Under the pieces are notes generated by a model that ran no database searches, had not been told where the DNA came from, and worked only from the letters and a program-made list of their open reading frames with translations. From NCBI GenBank assembly GCA_947627015.1, contig CANQUL010000009.1, positions 1-36,252 on the forward strand: a stretch of DNA of 36,252 nt, in the 5' to 3' direction. The DNA comes from an uncultured Clostridia bacterium (GTDB lineage: Bacteria; Bacillota; Clostridia; Christensenellales; Borkfalkiaceae). Positions 6,692 to 16,044 of the stretch are shown here, piece after piece. Every line of letters starts with the position of its first letter. Position 1 is the stretch's first letter. Made by a program: the position numbers and the translations under genes.

Positions 6692-8788
6692 TTATGAAAG
6701 TTTTTCGAGCAGCTTGAAGTCGATCCCCTTCTCGCCGATCTTGATGATCTTGACCTTTACGACATCGCCCACGGAGAGCACGTCCTCCACCTTGTCGATG
6801 CGGTGGTCGCTCATCTTGGAGATGTGGATCATGCCGTCCTTTCCGGGAGCGAACTCGACGAACGCGCCCGTCTGGGAGAGGATGCGCACGACGCGGCCGA
6901 TGAACATATCGCCGACTTCGGGATCGTGGACGATGGATTCGACGATCGCCTTGGCCTTGAGCGCGGCCTCGCTGTCGCCGTAGGAGGCGATGCACACGGT
7001 GCCGTCGTCCTCGATGTCGATCTTGGTGCCTGTCTCCGCGATAATGGAGTTGATGACCTTGCCCTGCTTCCCGACGACGTCGCCGATCTTTTCGGGATCG
7101 ATCTTGAAGAAGATGATGCGGGGCGCGTACTTGGAGAGCTCGGGCGCGATTTCGGGCACGCATTCGAGCATCTTGGAGAGGATGAACTCGCGGCCCTCGT
7201 TGGCCTGATCGATGGCGGTGTGCATGATCTCCTCGGAGATGCCCTTGATCTTGATATCCATCTGGATGGCGGTGATGCCCTTCTTGGTGCCTGCCACCTT
7301 AAAGTCCATATCGCCGAGGAAGTCCTCGAGACCCTGAATGTCCGTCATGACGCGGAATTCGCCCGTTGCCTGATCCTTGATGAGGCCCATGGCAACGCCC
7401 GCGACGGGCGCCTTGATGGGGACACCGGCGTCCATGAGGGCCATCGTCGAGCCGCACACGGAGGCCATGGACGAGGAACCGTTGGACGAGAGGATGTCGT
7501 TGACGACACGGATGGCGTAAGGGAACTCCTCCTTGGAGGGAATGACGGGCTCGAGCGCGCGTTCTGCAAGGGCGCCGTGCCCGATCTCGCGGCGGCCGGG
7601 GGAGCGGAGCGCCTTGGCTTCGCCCGTGCAGTAGCCGGGGAAATTATATTGGTGCATGTAGCGCTTTTCGGTCTCGTCGTCGAGGCCTTCGAGCTTCTGC
7701 GCGGCGGCAAGCATGTCGAGCGTGCAGGTCGTGAGCGTCTGGGTCTGTCCTCTCGTAAAGACGGCCGAACCGTGGGCGCGGGGCAGGACGCTCCGTTCGC
7801 ACCAGATGGGACGGACGTCCTTGAGGCCTCTGCCGTCGGGACGGATGCCGAGGTTGAAGATCTTGGCGCGCACCTTCTCCTTGGTAAGGTAATATACGGA
7901 ATCGTTGATCTCGCGCGTCTTGTCGGGATAGATCTCTTTGAAGTGCTCGAGGATCTCGGCGCCCACCTGATCCTGACGGGCCTGCCGTTCGTTGCGGTCG
8001 AAGGTATCGAGCGCCCAGTCGAGCTTTTCGCTTGCGTATTCGCGCACGGCCGCATCAATGTCCTCGGGAATGTGATAGAGCTCGATCTCGCGCTTGGGTT
8101 TGCCGACGGCGGGAACGATGACCTCTTCGATGTACTTGCAGATGTTGGCGATCTCGGCCTGTCCGAACATGATGGCGCCGACCATCTCGTCGTTGGAAAC
8201 TTCGTTTGCGCCCGCCTCGATCATGAGGATGGCGTCCTTGGTCCCTGCAAGGTTGAGGTGGATGGTGCTCTTTTCCCGCTGTTCGCTGTCGGGGTTGATG
8301 ACGTACTGCCCGTCCACGAGGCCGACGACGACGGAACCCGTGGGACCTGCCCAAGGGATATCGGAGATGGCGAGCGCAATGGAGGAGCCGATCATGGCGA
8401 GGGGCTCGGGGCTCACGTCGGGCTCGACGGAGAGCGCCGTGGCGACCACGACGACGTCGTTGAAGAGGCCCTTGGGGAAGAGCGGGCGAAGGGGACGGTC
8501 GATGAGACGGGCGGTGAGGATGGCCTTGTCCGAAGCTCTCCCCTCCCTTCTCTTGAATCCGCCGGGGATCTTGCCGACGGCGAACATCTTCTCCTCGTAG
8601 TCCACCTGAAGCGGGAAGAAATCCATGCCCTCTCTCGGTTTTTCGGACATGCAGACGTTGACCATCACGGTCGTCTCGCCGCAGCGCACCACGCAGCTGC
8701 CGTTTGCCTGTTCGGCGTACTTGCCCGTCTCGACGGTCACATCTCTGCCGCCGATCTGAAATCTGAATTCTCTGTAATTGGGTGTCAT
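6692..8788 (-). CDS. pnp: Polyribonucleotide nucleotidyltransferase (PNPase)
   Basis: A phosphate-dependent 3'-5' exoribonuclease of the RNA degradation machinery. The 698 residues show the full family layout. Two RNase PH-like domains flank a helical linker; the first has the LIDRPLRPLFPKG stretch and the second has SSNGSSSMASVCGSTMAL. A KH domain follows (VGKQGKVINSIIAETG region). A C-terminal S1 domain completes it (FIGRVVRILSQTGAFVEF region). The ATG at 8788 has AAGGAG 12 bases upstream, slightly far. It follows rpsO, the standard rpsO-pnp arrangement, with a terminator between that must be partly read through unless pnp has a promoter I cannot see. Confidence 0.98.
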   Translation of the reverse strand: MTPNYREFRFQIGGRDVTVETGKYAEQANGSCVVRCGETTVMVNVCMSEKPREGMDFFPLQVDYEEKMFAVGKIPGGFKRREGRASDKAILTARLIDRPLRPLFPKGLFNDVVVVATALSVEPDVSPEPLAMIGSSIALAISDIPWAGPTGSVVVGLVDGQYVINPDSEQREKSTIHLNLAGTKDAILMIEAGANEVSNDEMVGAIMFGQAEIANICKYIEEVIVPAVGKPKREIELYHIPEDIDAAVREYASEKLDWALDTFDRNERQARQDQVGAEILEHFKEIYPDKTREINDSVYYLTKEKVRAKIFNLGIRPDGRGLKDVRPIWCERSVLPRAHGSAVFTRGQTQTLTTCTLDMLAAAQKLEGLDDETEKRYMHQYNFPGYCTGEAKALRSPGRREIGHGALAERALEPVIPSKEEFPYAIRVVNDILSSNGSSSMASVCGSTMALMDAGVPIKAPVAGVAMGLIKDQATGEFRVMTDIQGLEDFLGDMDFKVAGTKKGITAIQMDIKIKGISEEIMHTAIDQANEGREFILSKMLECVPEIAPELSKYAPRIIFFKIDPEKIGDVVGKQGKVINSIIAETGTKIDIEDDGTVCIASYGDSEAALKAKAIVESIVHDPEVGDMFIGRVVRILSQTGAFVEFAPGKDGMIHISKMSDHRIDKVEDVLSVGDVVKVKIIKIGEKGIDFKLLEKLS

Positions 8789-8886
8789 TGTTCTTTAATA
8801 CTCCTTATCTGCTCCTATTCTTTCTTGTTCGTTTCCGTCTTGGGCGGGCGCCGCTCCCCCTCCGGACGCATCCCCGCCGATTCAGT

Positions 8887-8916
8887 AAAAAAGGGCGGAC
8901 AAAATGCCGCCCCTTT
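8887..8916 (-). terminator. Intrinsic terminator after rpsO
   Basis: On the minus strand a GGGCGG/CCGCCC stem, extended by A-T pairs past a one-base bulge, is followed by six T. It lies a few bases after the rpsO stop and separates rpsO from pnp. Confidence 0.8.
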
Positions 8917-8923
8917 CAGGTTG

Positions 8924-9178
8924 TTACTTGCGAAGTCCGAGCTGGTCGACAATGGCTCTGTAACGCGCGATATCCTTGGCCTTGAGATAGTCCAGAAGGC
9001 CGCGGCGCTTGCCGACCATCTTCAAAAGTCCGCGACGGGAATGATTGTCCTGCTTGTGGATCTTGAGGTGCTCGTTGAGGTGGTTGATGCGCTCGGTGAG
9101 GAGTGCGATCTGGACCTCGGGAGAACCCGTATCCCCTTCGTGCTGGGCGAACTTTGCGATGATTTCGTTCTTTTCCAT
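8924..9178 (-). CDS. rpsO: 30S ribosomal protein S15
   Basis: Primary 16S rRNA-binding protein of the small subunit platform. At 84 residues it is close to the usual size and contains the family blocks [19 protein letters not shown] and [14 protein letters not shown]. The chosen ATG (9178) lies ten bases from a GGAGG Shine-Dalgarno sequence. Between them sits a start-stop pair, ATG TAA, at 9184-9179, in the same frame. A consensus promoter about 100 bases upstream leaves a structured GC-rich leader of roughly 95 bases. S15 autoregulation through such leaders is known, but no known S15 leader class is recognised here with certainty. Confidence 0.98.
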   Translation of the reverse strand: MEKNEIIAKFAQHEGDTGSPEVQIALLTERINHLNEHLKIHKQDNHSRRGLLKMVGKRRGLLDYLKAKDIARYRAIVDQLGLRK

Positions 9179-9283
9179 TTACATTTATCCTCCTATGGAA
9201 TTTGCTGCGGGAACGGGCCCGCGCATGCCGCGCCCGCCAAGAAATGCGTGGAGATTCGCCTTTCCTCGCGTACGTCGACATAT

Positions 9284-9312
9284 AGAATAGCACATTTCGG
9301 AGGATATGTCAA
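9284..9312 (-). promoter_or_regulatory. Sigma-A-type promoter of rpsO
   Basis: TTGACA (9312-9307) and TATTCT (9289-9284) on the minus strand are separated by 17 bases; a TG dinucleotide near the -10 strengthens it. The roughly 95-base leader to rpsO is GC-rich and self-complementary. Confidence 0.88.
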
Positions 9313-9366
9313 AGGATTTTGGGCCGAACGCAGGAAGAATTTTCAAAATCTCATCCGGGAAGCGGG

Positions 9367-9442
9367 GCCGCGGGAGAAACGTCCCGCGGCGTTTTCGAAC
9401 AGGCCTTTCCCCTTGCCACCCCTCAAAGAGTGGGCAAGGGGA
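9367..9442. other. Two tandem stable hairpins downstream of hemZ
   Basis: Hairpin one pairs 9408-9417 with 9433-9442 (10 bp, 15-base loop). Hairpin two pairs 9367-9375 with 9382-9390 (9 bp, 6-base loop). Neither has a T-run on the minus strand, where hemZ ends 26 bases earlier. On the plus strand hairpin two is followed by GTTTTCG. They may be factor-dependent termination sites or 3'-end protection structures. The rest of 9179-9467 holds the rpsO promoter and leader; no other gene is seen. Confidence 0.5.
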
Positions 9443-9467
9443 CTCGTTTTCTCACCTGTTGCGGCGT

Positions 9468-10934
9468 TTAGGGCGCGGCGAACAGTTTCTTCTTTTCGTC
9501 GATGAGGGTATCCGTCTTTGCGAGGTAGGTGGGGATGTCCTTGGGGCTTCCGATGCGCTCGATGCGCACCCCGTCCTCCGAAAAAAAGAGCTTTTTGCTG
9601 ATGGCGTTGGCCCCGACGGCGAGGTTGTCCGCGCATTCCTCCATCGTGTCCACGTTGTAGATGCACGCCTTGTGCGGCTTGGTCCAGCCCACATTCTCGT
9701 GCGCGCCCGCCATGTACTTCTGCCGGTAGAGGTAGTAAGGTTCGTACCCCGCCTGCGTCAGTTTTTCGCGGGAGTAAGCGATCATTTCGGACATGCTCCC
9801 CTCGTCGAGCTTCGTGAGGGCGGGCTTTTCGCGCGGCCCGGTCTGATCCGAGAGGTGTTCCTCCTTGAGCCGCGCCCCCTTTTTGAGGCAGAGGGTGTGC
9901 ACGGTGATGTTGGCGGGATCGAGCGAGACGGCGGTGTCCACGCTTGCCCTGAACTCGTCGAGACTCTCTCCCGTAAGGCCCGCAATGAGGTCGCAGTTGA
10001 CGTCGAATCCGTACGGTGCGGCCATCTCGAAGGCGCGGAACACGTCGGCCGCGGTGTGCTTTCTGCCGATGGCCTCGAGGGTACGGTCGGAAAAGCTCTG
10101 CGCGTTGATGCAGATGCGCGTGACGCCGTACTCCTTGCAAAGGGCGAGCTTTTGCTCGGTGAACACGTCGGGCCGCCCCGCTTCGACCGTAAATTCACAG
10201 CCGTCCGGGCGGATCTTTGCGATCGCTTTCAGCACGCGGCGAAGTTCTTCCGGTTCGAGCACAAAGGGCGTGCCGCCGCCGATATACACCGAACGGAGCG
10301 TCTTTATGGGGGGCATGTCCGCAAGCTCGCGTTCGAGAGCTTGCAGATAGGCGGGCATATACTGCCGTGTCGCCGCAATGGGCGCTGTAATGAAGGAGCA
10401 ATACGAACACTTTGTGGGGCAGAAGGGCAAGGAAACGAAGAGGTCGCAATTGCCCTCCTTTTTTTCATAGATGCCCTCCTGTCCCCGCAAAACGCGGGCG
10501 GTCAGGGCGATATTTTCCTCCGAGACGCCGAGGGTCTTGAAAAATTCCGCAAACGAGGGCGAAGTGCGGGTACCGTCGGGTCCCTGCTGTACGTCGTCGA
10601 GCCAGGCCGCCTTTTCGAGGTAGGAATAGGCGAGCCGCGTGGGACGGATGCCCGTCAGGGAGCCCCACGGGAGCGTCTTATGGAAGTACTCCGAGAGGAC
10701 GCGGTACAGGCCGAGCTTGGCGTAGCGCTTGATGAGGCTGCGATGTTCGACATCCGTGCGGGGGATATCGAAGTCGATATACCGCATCTCCCATACGCCG
10801 AAGCGGTAAGAATTTTCATACGCCGCGCCCGTGACATCGCACGAATGCGCGATGTCGAGCGATTCCGCCCCCTCGAAGAGGCGCACGATGTCCATGAGAT
10901 CGGGTTCGAGAAATTTACAGTCCGATGATACCAC
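9468..10934 (-). CDS. hemZ: Oxygen-independent coproporphyrinogen dehydrogenase-like radical SAM protein HemZ
   Basis: A HemN/HemZ-family radical SAM enzyme. The 488-residue protein has a variable N-terminal region typical of HemZ, then the [4Fe-4S]/SAM motif CPTKCSYC (Cys172, Cys176, Cys179 from the GTG). Further downstream are the IGGGTP glycine-rich SAM-binding stretch and INAQSFSDRTLEAIGR. The start is taken as GTG at 10934 because GGGGAGG lies nine bases before it; an in-frame ATG at 10970 would overlap the upstream gene by 56 bases. The gene overlaps the MBL hydrolase by 20 bases and ends the recJ-rel cluster, a frequent clostridial order. Some HemZ-clade proteins may not act on coproporphyrinogen, so the reaction is less certain than the family. 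Confidence 0.88.
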   Translation of the reverse strand: MVSSDCKFLEPDLMDIVRLFEGAESLDIAHSCDVTGAAYENSYRFGVWEMRYIDFDIPRTDVEHRSLIKRYAKLGLYRVLSEYFHKTLPWGSLTGIRPTRLAYSYLEKAAWLDDVQQGPDGTRTSPSFAEFFKTLGVSEENIALTARVLRGQEGIYEKKEGNCDLFVSLPFCPTKCSYCSFITAPIAATRQYMPAYLQALERELADMPPIKTLRSVYIGGGTPFVLEPEELRRVLKAIAKIRPDGCEFTVEAGRPDVFTEQKLALCKEYGVTRICINAQSFSDRTLEAIGRKHTAADVFRAFEMAAPYGFDVNCDLIAGLTGESLDEFRASVDTAVSLDPANITVHTLCLKKGARLKEEHLSDQTGPREKPALTKLDEGSMSEMIAYSREKLTQAGYEPYYLYRQKYMAGAHENVGWTKPHKACIYNVDTMEECADNLAVGANAISKKLFFSEDGVRIERIGSPKDIPTYLAKTDTLIDEKKKLFAAP

Positions 10935-11520
10935 GTTGTTTTTCCTCCCCAAGCGTTGTGGGCATACCATGTCCGGGATAGACCTTCATGTCCGGAAGAA
11001 GTGCGAGCTTTTTGAGGCTGCTTTTCATGCTTTTTTCGTCCCCTGTGGGAAGGTCGCACCGTCCCGTATCCCCGAAGAAAAGTGTGTCGCCCGAAAAGAG
11101 CAGGCGCGCGGCGGGGACGATCAGACAGCAGCTGCCCGCGGTGTGGCCGGGCGTCGCAAGTACCCGGAATCCGATGCCCGAAAAGGCGAGCTCCTCCCCG
11201 TCCGAAAAGGTGAAATCCACGGAAAACGGAGGAACGGGGTGGCCGAATTCCAACCCCATGTTGTCATTTCCCGTTGCGAGGGCGGCCTCTTCCGTAAGAC
11301 AGCCGATGCGCGCGCCCGCCCGCTTTAACGCGGCACACCCGCCGATGTGGTCGAAATGGCCGTGCGTGAGGAGCGCCGTCTCCACGGTGAGCCCGTACTT
11401 CTCCGCCTCGGAGAGGATGCGCGGCTGAGCGGGGTCAATGGCAACGGCGGTGCGTCCGTCCTCCGTGAGGAGATAGGAATTGGCCGCAAAGCCGACCGGC
11501 CGGATGAAGATCACGTTCAT
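10915..11520 (-). CDS. MBL-fold metallohydrolase (glyoxalase II-like)
   Basis: A 201-residue cytoplasmic protein with every metal ligand of the family. THGHFDHIGG gives HxHxDH, TPGHT gives the next His, SGDTLF the bridging Asp and YPGHG the last His. The compact size without the glyoxalase II C-terminal helical domain suggests the short Firmicutes hydroxyacylglutathione hydrolase-like group, whose true thioester or other substrate is usually unknown. GGAGG lies six bases before the ATG. It sits between rel and hemZ with an 18-base gap on one side and a 20-base overlap on the other, so it is surely co-transcribed. Confidence 0.9.
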   Translation of the reverse strand: MNVIFIRPVGFAANSYLLTEDGRTAVAIDPAQPRILSEAEKYGLTVETALLTHGHFDHIGGCAALKRAGARIGCLTEEAALATGNDNMGLEFGHPVPPFSVDFTFSDGEELAFSGIGFRVLATPGHTAGSCCLIVPAARLLFSGDTLFFGDTGRCDLPTGDEKSMKSSLKKLALLPDMKVYPGHGMPTTLGEEKQRGIIGL

Positions 11521-11538
11521 GGCATTCCTCCGGCGGGA

Positions 11539-13668
11539 TCAGTTGCTCATGCGCCGCACGTCGAGGATGCGGGGATTGGCCTTGATCTTGCCGATGAGAA
11601 CCTCCATGTCCTGCTTGTTCATGAGGCTGACGGTGACTTCGACGACGGCGTCGCCGTTCTTGTCATAGCGGCCGTTGATGGAGGAAATGGTGAGGCGCAT
11701 GTCGTTGACGCACTGCGAGATGGCCGCAAGCGCCGCGCCCTGTTCCTCGGCCGTGACGACGATCCCCGCCTTGAAGTGCGCCTGTCCCGTCTCCACCGTC
11801 CATTCGGCGGGTTGCAGACGCTCGGGTTCGACGTTCTTCATGTTGGGACAGTCACAGCGATGGATGACGAGTCCCCTCCCGCGGGAGACAAAGCCGACGA
11901 TGTCGTCGCCGGGCACGGGCGAGCAGCAGCCCGCAAAGGAGACGAGAAGCCCCGCCATGCCCTTGACGGTAACCGAGCCCTTTGCGTTCTTCTCCTTGAA
12001 GGGCCGCACTTCGATGATCTGCGGTGCCTCCTTCCGGAAGTAGTCGACGAGACGGAAAAAGACCTGCGTGGCGGAGACGGCGCCGTAACCGATGGCGGCG
12101 AACATTTCGTCCTGCGTGTCGAAGGACCACTTTTCGGAGACCTTCTTAAAGCTGTCGGGCGTGAGGATGTCGGAGAGCTGATAGCCCTTCTTGCGCACGG
12201 TGTCGTCGAGCATGCTCTTGCCGAGGCGCACGTTCTCCTCCTTCATCTCGCGCTTGAAGAAGTTCTTGATCTTGGCCTTGGCGGAGGAGGACTTGATGAA
12301 TTTGAGCCAGTCGCGCGACGGGCCCTTGCTCGTGGGAGAAGTGATGATCTCGACCACGTCGCCGAGCTCGAGCGTGGAGTTGAGGGGAACGATCTTGCCG
12401 TTGACTTTTGCGCCCACGCAGTGGTTTCCCACTTCGGAGTGGATGGCATAGGCGAAGTCCACGGGCGTCGCCTCCGCCGGGAGCGAGATAACCTTGCTCT
12501 GCGGCGTGAACACGAGCAGCTCCGAGGAGTACAGTTCCTCCTTGACCGTCTTCATGAACTCGTGCGAATCGCGGAGACCGCCCTGCAGATCCATCATCTC
12601 GCGGATCCACGAGATGCGCTGGTCGAGCGAGGTCTCGGTGTCGCGCTGTTCCTTGTATTTCCAGTGCGCGGCGATACCGAATTCTGCCGTGCGGTGCATC
12701 TCCTCCGTGCGGATCTGGATCTCGAAGGGCTGGCCGAAGTTGGTGACGACGGTCGTGTGGAGGGATTGGTAGAGGTTGGGCTTGGGGGTGGCGATGTAGT
12801 CCTTGATGCGGCCCGGGACGGGCTTCCAACGCTTGTGGATCTTTCCGAGCACTTCGTAACACTCGTCCACCGTCGCCACGATGACGCGCACGGCCGTGAG
12901 GTCGTAGATCTGTTCGAGCGTCTTGTTCTTGGTCTTCATCTTTTTATAGATGGAGTAGAAGTGCTTGGGACGGCCGAACACCTCGCCCTGAATGCCCGAT
13001 TCGGCGAGGATGCCGCGGATCTCCTCTACGACGAAATTGACAAAACGGTTGCGTTCTTCGAGCTTTTGGTGGATGTTCTCGACAAGGAACTCAAAGGCCG
13101 CGGGGTCGAGGTATTTGAGACACAGGTCCTCAAGTTCGCACTTGATCTGGCTGATACCCAGCCGGCCTGCGATGGGTGCGTAGATGTCGAGCGTCTCCTT
13201 GGCCATCTTCTGCTGCCGCTCCGACGAGAGATAGTTGAGCGAGCGCATGTTGTGCAGACGGTCGGCGAGCTTTATGATGATGACGCGGATGTCCTTGGCC
13301 ATCGCGATGAGGATCTTACGGAAGTTCTCGGCCTCCTCCTCTTCCTGCGACTTGAACACGATCTTGTCGAGCTTGGTGACGCCCGAGACGAGGGTAAAGA
13401 CCCCCTCGCCGAATTCCCGCTTGATGTCGTCGTCCGTTGCGGGTGTATCCTCGATGACGTCGTGAAGAAGGGCCGCGGCGATGGTCTCGGCGTCCAGCCC
13501 GAGGTCGACGAGGATCTCTGCCACGGCACACGGATGGATGAAATACGGTTCGCCCGAAGCACGCTTCTGGTTTTCGTGCGCAGCCTTGGCATAGTCATAG
13601 GCGTGCAGGAGCATATCCCGCTCCGTGCCGCTGTAAAATTCGTAAACCTTCATGAGGATGGAGTCCAT
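11539..13668 (-). CDS. rel: Bifunctional (p)ppGpp synthetase/hydrolase Rel
   Basis: Makes and degrades (p)ppGpp, the stringent-response alarmone. The 709-residue chain has an intact N-terminal HD hydrolase (LLHDVIEDT around residue 69-70, KLADRLHNMRSL at 133-144). A synthetase domain follows (FGRPKHFYSIYKKM, GRIKDYIATPKPNLYQSLHT). Then come a TGS domain (LLVFTPQSKVISLP onward), a zinc-finger/helical part with the CCSPVPGD cysteines, and a C-terminal ACT domain. Both catalytic halves look functional. One small departure is Leu in place of the usual Gly in PKPNxYQSLHT. The ATG directly follows the recJ stop (TAAATG) and has GGAGGGGAG upstream. Confidence 0.97.
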   Translation of the reverse strand: MDSILMKVYEFYSGTERDMLLHAYDYAKAAHENQKRASGEPYFIHPCAVAEILVDLGLDAETIAAALLHDVIEDTPATDDDIKREFGEGVFTLVSGVTKLDKIVFKSQEEEEAENFRKILIAMAKDIRVIIIKLADRLHNMRSLNYLSSERQQKMAKETLDIYAPIAGRLGISQIKCELEDLCLKYLDPAAFEFLVENIHQKLEERNRFVNFVVEEIRGILAESGIQGEVFGRPKHFYSIYKKMKTKNKTLEQIYDLTAVRVIVATVDECYEVLGKIHKRWKPVPGRIKDYIATPKPNLYQSLHTTVVTNFGQPFEIQIRTEEMHRTAEFGIAAHWKYKEQRDTETSLDQRISWIREMMDLQGGLRDSHEFMKTVKEELYSSELLVFTPQSKVISLPAEATPVDFAYAIHSEVGNHCVGAKVNGKIVPLNSTLELGDVVEIITSPTSKGPSRDWLKFIKSSSAKAKIKNFFKREMKEENVRLGKSMLDDTVRKKGYQLSDILTPDSFKKVSEKWSFDTQDEMFAAIGYGAVSATQVFFRLVDYFRKEAPQIIEVRPFKEKNAKGSVTVKGMAGLLVSFAGCCSPVPGDDIVGFVSRGRGLVIHRCDCPNMKNVEPERLQPAEWTVETGQAHFKAGIVVTAEEQGAALAAISQCVNDMRLTISSINGRYDKNGDAVVEVTVSLMNKQDMEVLIGKIKANPRILDVRRMSN

Positions 13669-15978
13669 TTATCTCCCCTCCTTGTACATCCGGACCGCCC
13701 GGTATACGGCCGATTCGGAAAGATCGGTATGTTTTCCGCGCACGAGGTGCAGCCGTCCGCCCGCAAGGGACAGAAGGCCGAGCTCCTCAAAGACGGCGAG
13801 CGCGAACACGAGCTGCTCGCGCGAGGTGCCGCGCGCAAGCACGCGGGCCGCCGCGGCATAGCTCTCGCCCGTCTCCGTTCCGTCCGCTCTCCGCAACATC
13901 GCAAAGACGTCGAGGAGCGCTTCCCGTGAGCAATCGACGAATTTCAAGGCATCCATGTCCGGGGAGGACGCGTTCGCAAACACCTTTGCATGTCCCGTTT
14001 CGGGGAGGATGACGGGCCCGTCGAGCACGACGACTTCGCGGAAGGCGGAGAGGTCGACATCGCTTGCCGGCGCATAGAGCACGGTATTCAGACAGCTCGA
14101 GGACGAGGGGCGGAACACGTCGATGGGCAGATCCTTCAGCGCGGAAAAGCGCTCCGCCGCGGCCCGGCTGTTTGCGACCGCGCACAGTCCATAGGCGCAG
14201 GAAGTGATGCGTTCCGCGCAGAATTCGTTGAGATATTTCTCCTCCATGTACTCCACACCGCGGACATGGGTGGCCCCGATGAGGCGGAGCTGCCGTTCAA
14301 AGGCGTCGAGTTCGATCTCCTTCCCGCTCGCGCCGTCATAGAGCACGCAACGCACGAAGCCCTTGACGTACTCCTTCCCGCGGAAGGTGGAGAGGTTGTA
14401 TTCGAAGACGATGCGCTTTTTGAGGTCGCTCCTGAGGATGTCGAGATCGCCCGCACCGCCGAAATAGACAAGGTCGAAGCCGTCCACCGACATGCCGATG
14501 TGCGGGGAACCCGGCTTTAAGGGAGCGGCGTCGACTGCGTCTGCCTCGATATAGAAGAGCGGACGGCGGTTGCCCATGCCGCAGGGTTCGAGCAGGGAAA
14601 GTTCATGCGCCACGCGGCGGAAATCGCCCGTGCTTTCGCCCGCAACGCAGACGACGGGGAGGAAGTCCTCCCGCGTGTAATGGGTGCCGATATAGTCGTC
14701 GAGTGCGGCCTTGAGGGCGGGAAATTCCGCCTCGGTCACGCTGACGCCGGCCGCCTGCGCATGCCCGCCGAAGGTCGTGATGTGCTCCGAACAGGCCTTG
14801 AGGGCCTCGAAGATGTTGACATTCTCGATGCTGCGCGCGCTGCCCTTCAGGACGTCGCCGTGACGGACGAACAGAAAGGCGGGGCGGGAAAATTCATCGG
14901 CGATGCGTGCGGCGACGATGCCCACAAAGCCTGCGTTCCAGTCCTCGCCGGCGAGCATGACGACATTGCCGTACGGTCCCTCGCGGAGTGCAAGGCGGGA
15001 GGCCTGTGCATACAGCTCGTCGCAGTACTTCTGACGCTCGGAATTATAGGCGGAGAGGCGGGCGGCGAGCTCAGCGATCTCCTCTTCGTCCTCGCTCGTA
15101 AAGAGGCGCAGGGCGGCGTTGACGTCCCCCATCCTGCCCGCGGCGTTGACGCGGGGCGCAACGGTGAAGGCGAGCGTCTGTGCGGTCACCTCGCTGCTGC
15201 GTTCGAGCAAGGCGGAAAACACGGGATGGGGTTCGGAACGGAGGATGGCAAGCCCTTCGGCCACGATGTCACGGTTCTCTCCGAGGAGCGGCACGCTGTC
15301 CGCAACGGTCGAGAGTGCAACAAAGTCGGCGAGCGGATAGGCCCGTTCGCCGATGAGCGCCTGCGCCAGCTTGAAGGCCACGCCCGCGCCGCAGAGGTTG
15401 TCATAAGGGTAGTCGTCTTTGACCTTGGGATTGATGAGGATGCAGTCGGGGAGCGCTTCGGGCAGTTCGTGATGGTCGGTGACGATGACGTACGCTCCCT
15501 GCGATTGGATGTAGGCGACCTCGTCCTTGTTGGAGACGCCGCAGTCGACGGTGATAAAGAGGTCGGGAAGGAACTCATCGAAGATTTTGTCGATGGCATC
15601 CACGGACATGCCATAGCCGTCGAGCCTCTCGGGGACGTAGACATAGGGCTCGATACCGAACTCCCGGAGGGCGCGCGAAAGGACGGCGCAGGCACCGATC
15701 CCGTCTGCGTCGTAATCGCCGAACACCGCGACCCGCCATTCCTCGTCCCGTGCGCGGGTGATGAGCTCCACGGCCTCCCGCATGCCCGACATCAGAAAGG
15801 GCGAGAGGTAATTCTTCCGCGAGGGTGTGAGAAAGGCGCGCGCCTTTTCGGGCGTGTCCATGCCCCGCGCGTAGAGGATGCCGGCCGTCGTCTCGGTGAG
15901 ACCGAGCGCGGCTGCGAGCTCGCTGACCTTTTTCGCCTCGGCGGGCGTAAATTCAAATTCGCGTACTAATCGTTTCAT
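13669..15978 (-). CDS. recJ: Single-stranded-DNA exonuclease RecJ
   Basis: A 5'-3' exonuclease of the DHH phosphoesterase superfamily, acting in recombination and mismatch or excision repair. The 769 residues show DYDADG (88-93), FITVDCGVSN (141-150), VTDHHE with DHH at 168-170, and the DHHA1-type segment with GGHAQAAG. These are followed by an OB-fold region and a long Firmicutes-type C-terminal extension. Its ATG has only a weak GGAA upstream and lies 14 bases after the T-run of the secDF terminator. Expression therefore appears to rely on readthrough or a promoter I cannot see. recJ is directly followed by rel; the apt gene often found between them in Clostridia is absent. Confidence 0.96.
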   Translation of the reverse strand: MKRLVREFEFTPAEAKKVSELAAALGLTETTAGILYARGMDTPEKARAFLTPSRKNYLSPFLMSGMREAVELITRARDEEWRVAVFGDYDADGIGACAVLSRALREFGIEPYVYVPERLDGYGMSVDAIDKIFDEFLPDLFITVDCGVSNKDEVAYIQSQGAYVIVTDHHELPEALPDCILINPKVKDDYPYDNLCGAGVAFKLAQALIGERAYPLADFVALSTVADSVPLLGENRDIVAEGLAILRSEPHPVFSALLERSSEVTAQTLAFTVAPRVNAAGRMGDVNAALRLFTSEDEEEIAELAARLSAYNSERQKYCDELYAQASRLALREGPYGNVVMLAGEDWNAGFVGIVAARIADEFSRPAFLFVRHGDVLKGSARSIENVNIFEALKACSEHITTFGGHAQAAGVSVTEAEFPALKAALDDYIGTHYTREDFLPVVCVAGESTGDFRRVAHELSLLEPCGMGNRRPLFYIEADAVDAAPLKPGSPHIGMSVDGFDLVYFGGAGDLDILRSDLKKRIVFEYNLSTFRGKEYVKGFVRCVLYDGASGKEIELDAFERQLRLIGATHVRGVEYMEEKYLNEFCAERITSCAYGLCAVANSRAAAERFSALKDLPIDVFRPSSSSCLNTVLYAPASDVDLSAFREVVVLDGPVILPETGHAKVFANASSPDMDALKFVDCSREALLDVFAMLRRADGTETGESYAAAARVLARGTSREQLVFALAVFEELGLLSLAGGRLHLVRGKHTDLSESAVYRAVRMYKEGR

Positions 15979-15992
15979 GCGCCGTTCATTCC

Positions 15993-16025
15993 AAAAAATT
16001 ACGGCGGGGAAACTGCCCCGCCGTA
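15993..16025 (-). terminator. Strong intrinsic terminator after secF, just upstream of recJ
   Basis: On the minus strand a perfect 10-bp stem (16025-16016 with 16009-16000) and a 6-base loop are followed by A and six T (15998-15993). It lies 19 bases after the secF stop and ends 14 bases before the recJ start codon. Confidence 0.88.
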
Positions 16026-16044
16026 TGTCTCTTGCTTTCAGCGG

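Noticed and set aside
6803..9505. A 900-codon plus-strand open frame opposite pnp and rpsO
   Set aside because: It is antisense to two unmistakable genes and arises from the GC-rich third-codon positions; its translation has the Asp/Gly/His-rich composition of a shadow frame and no family motif.
11347..13929. An 860-codon plus-strand open frame opposite rel
   Set aside because: Same reason: complete overlap with rel and parts of its neighbours, with no motifs and no ribosome binding site.
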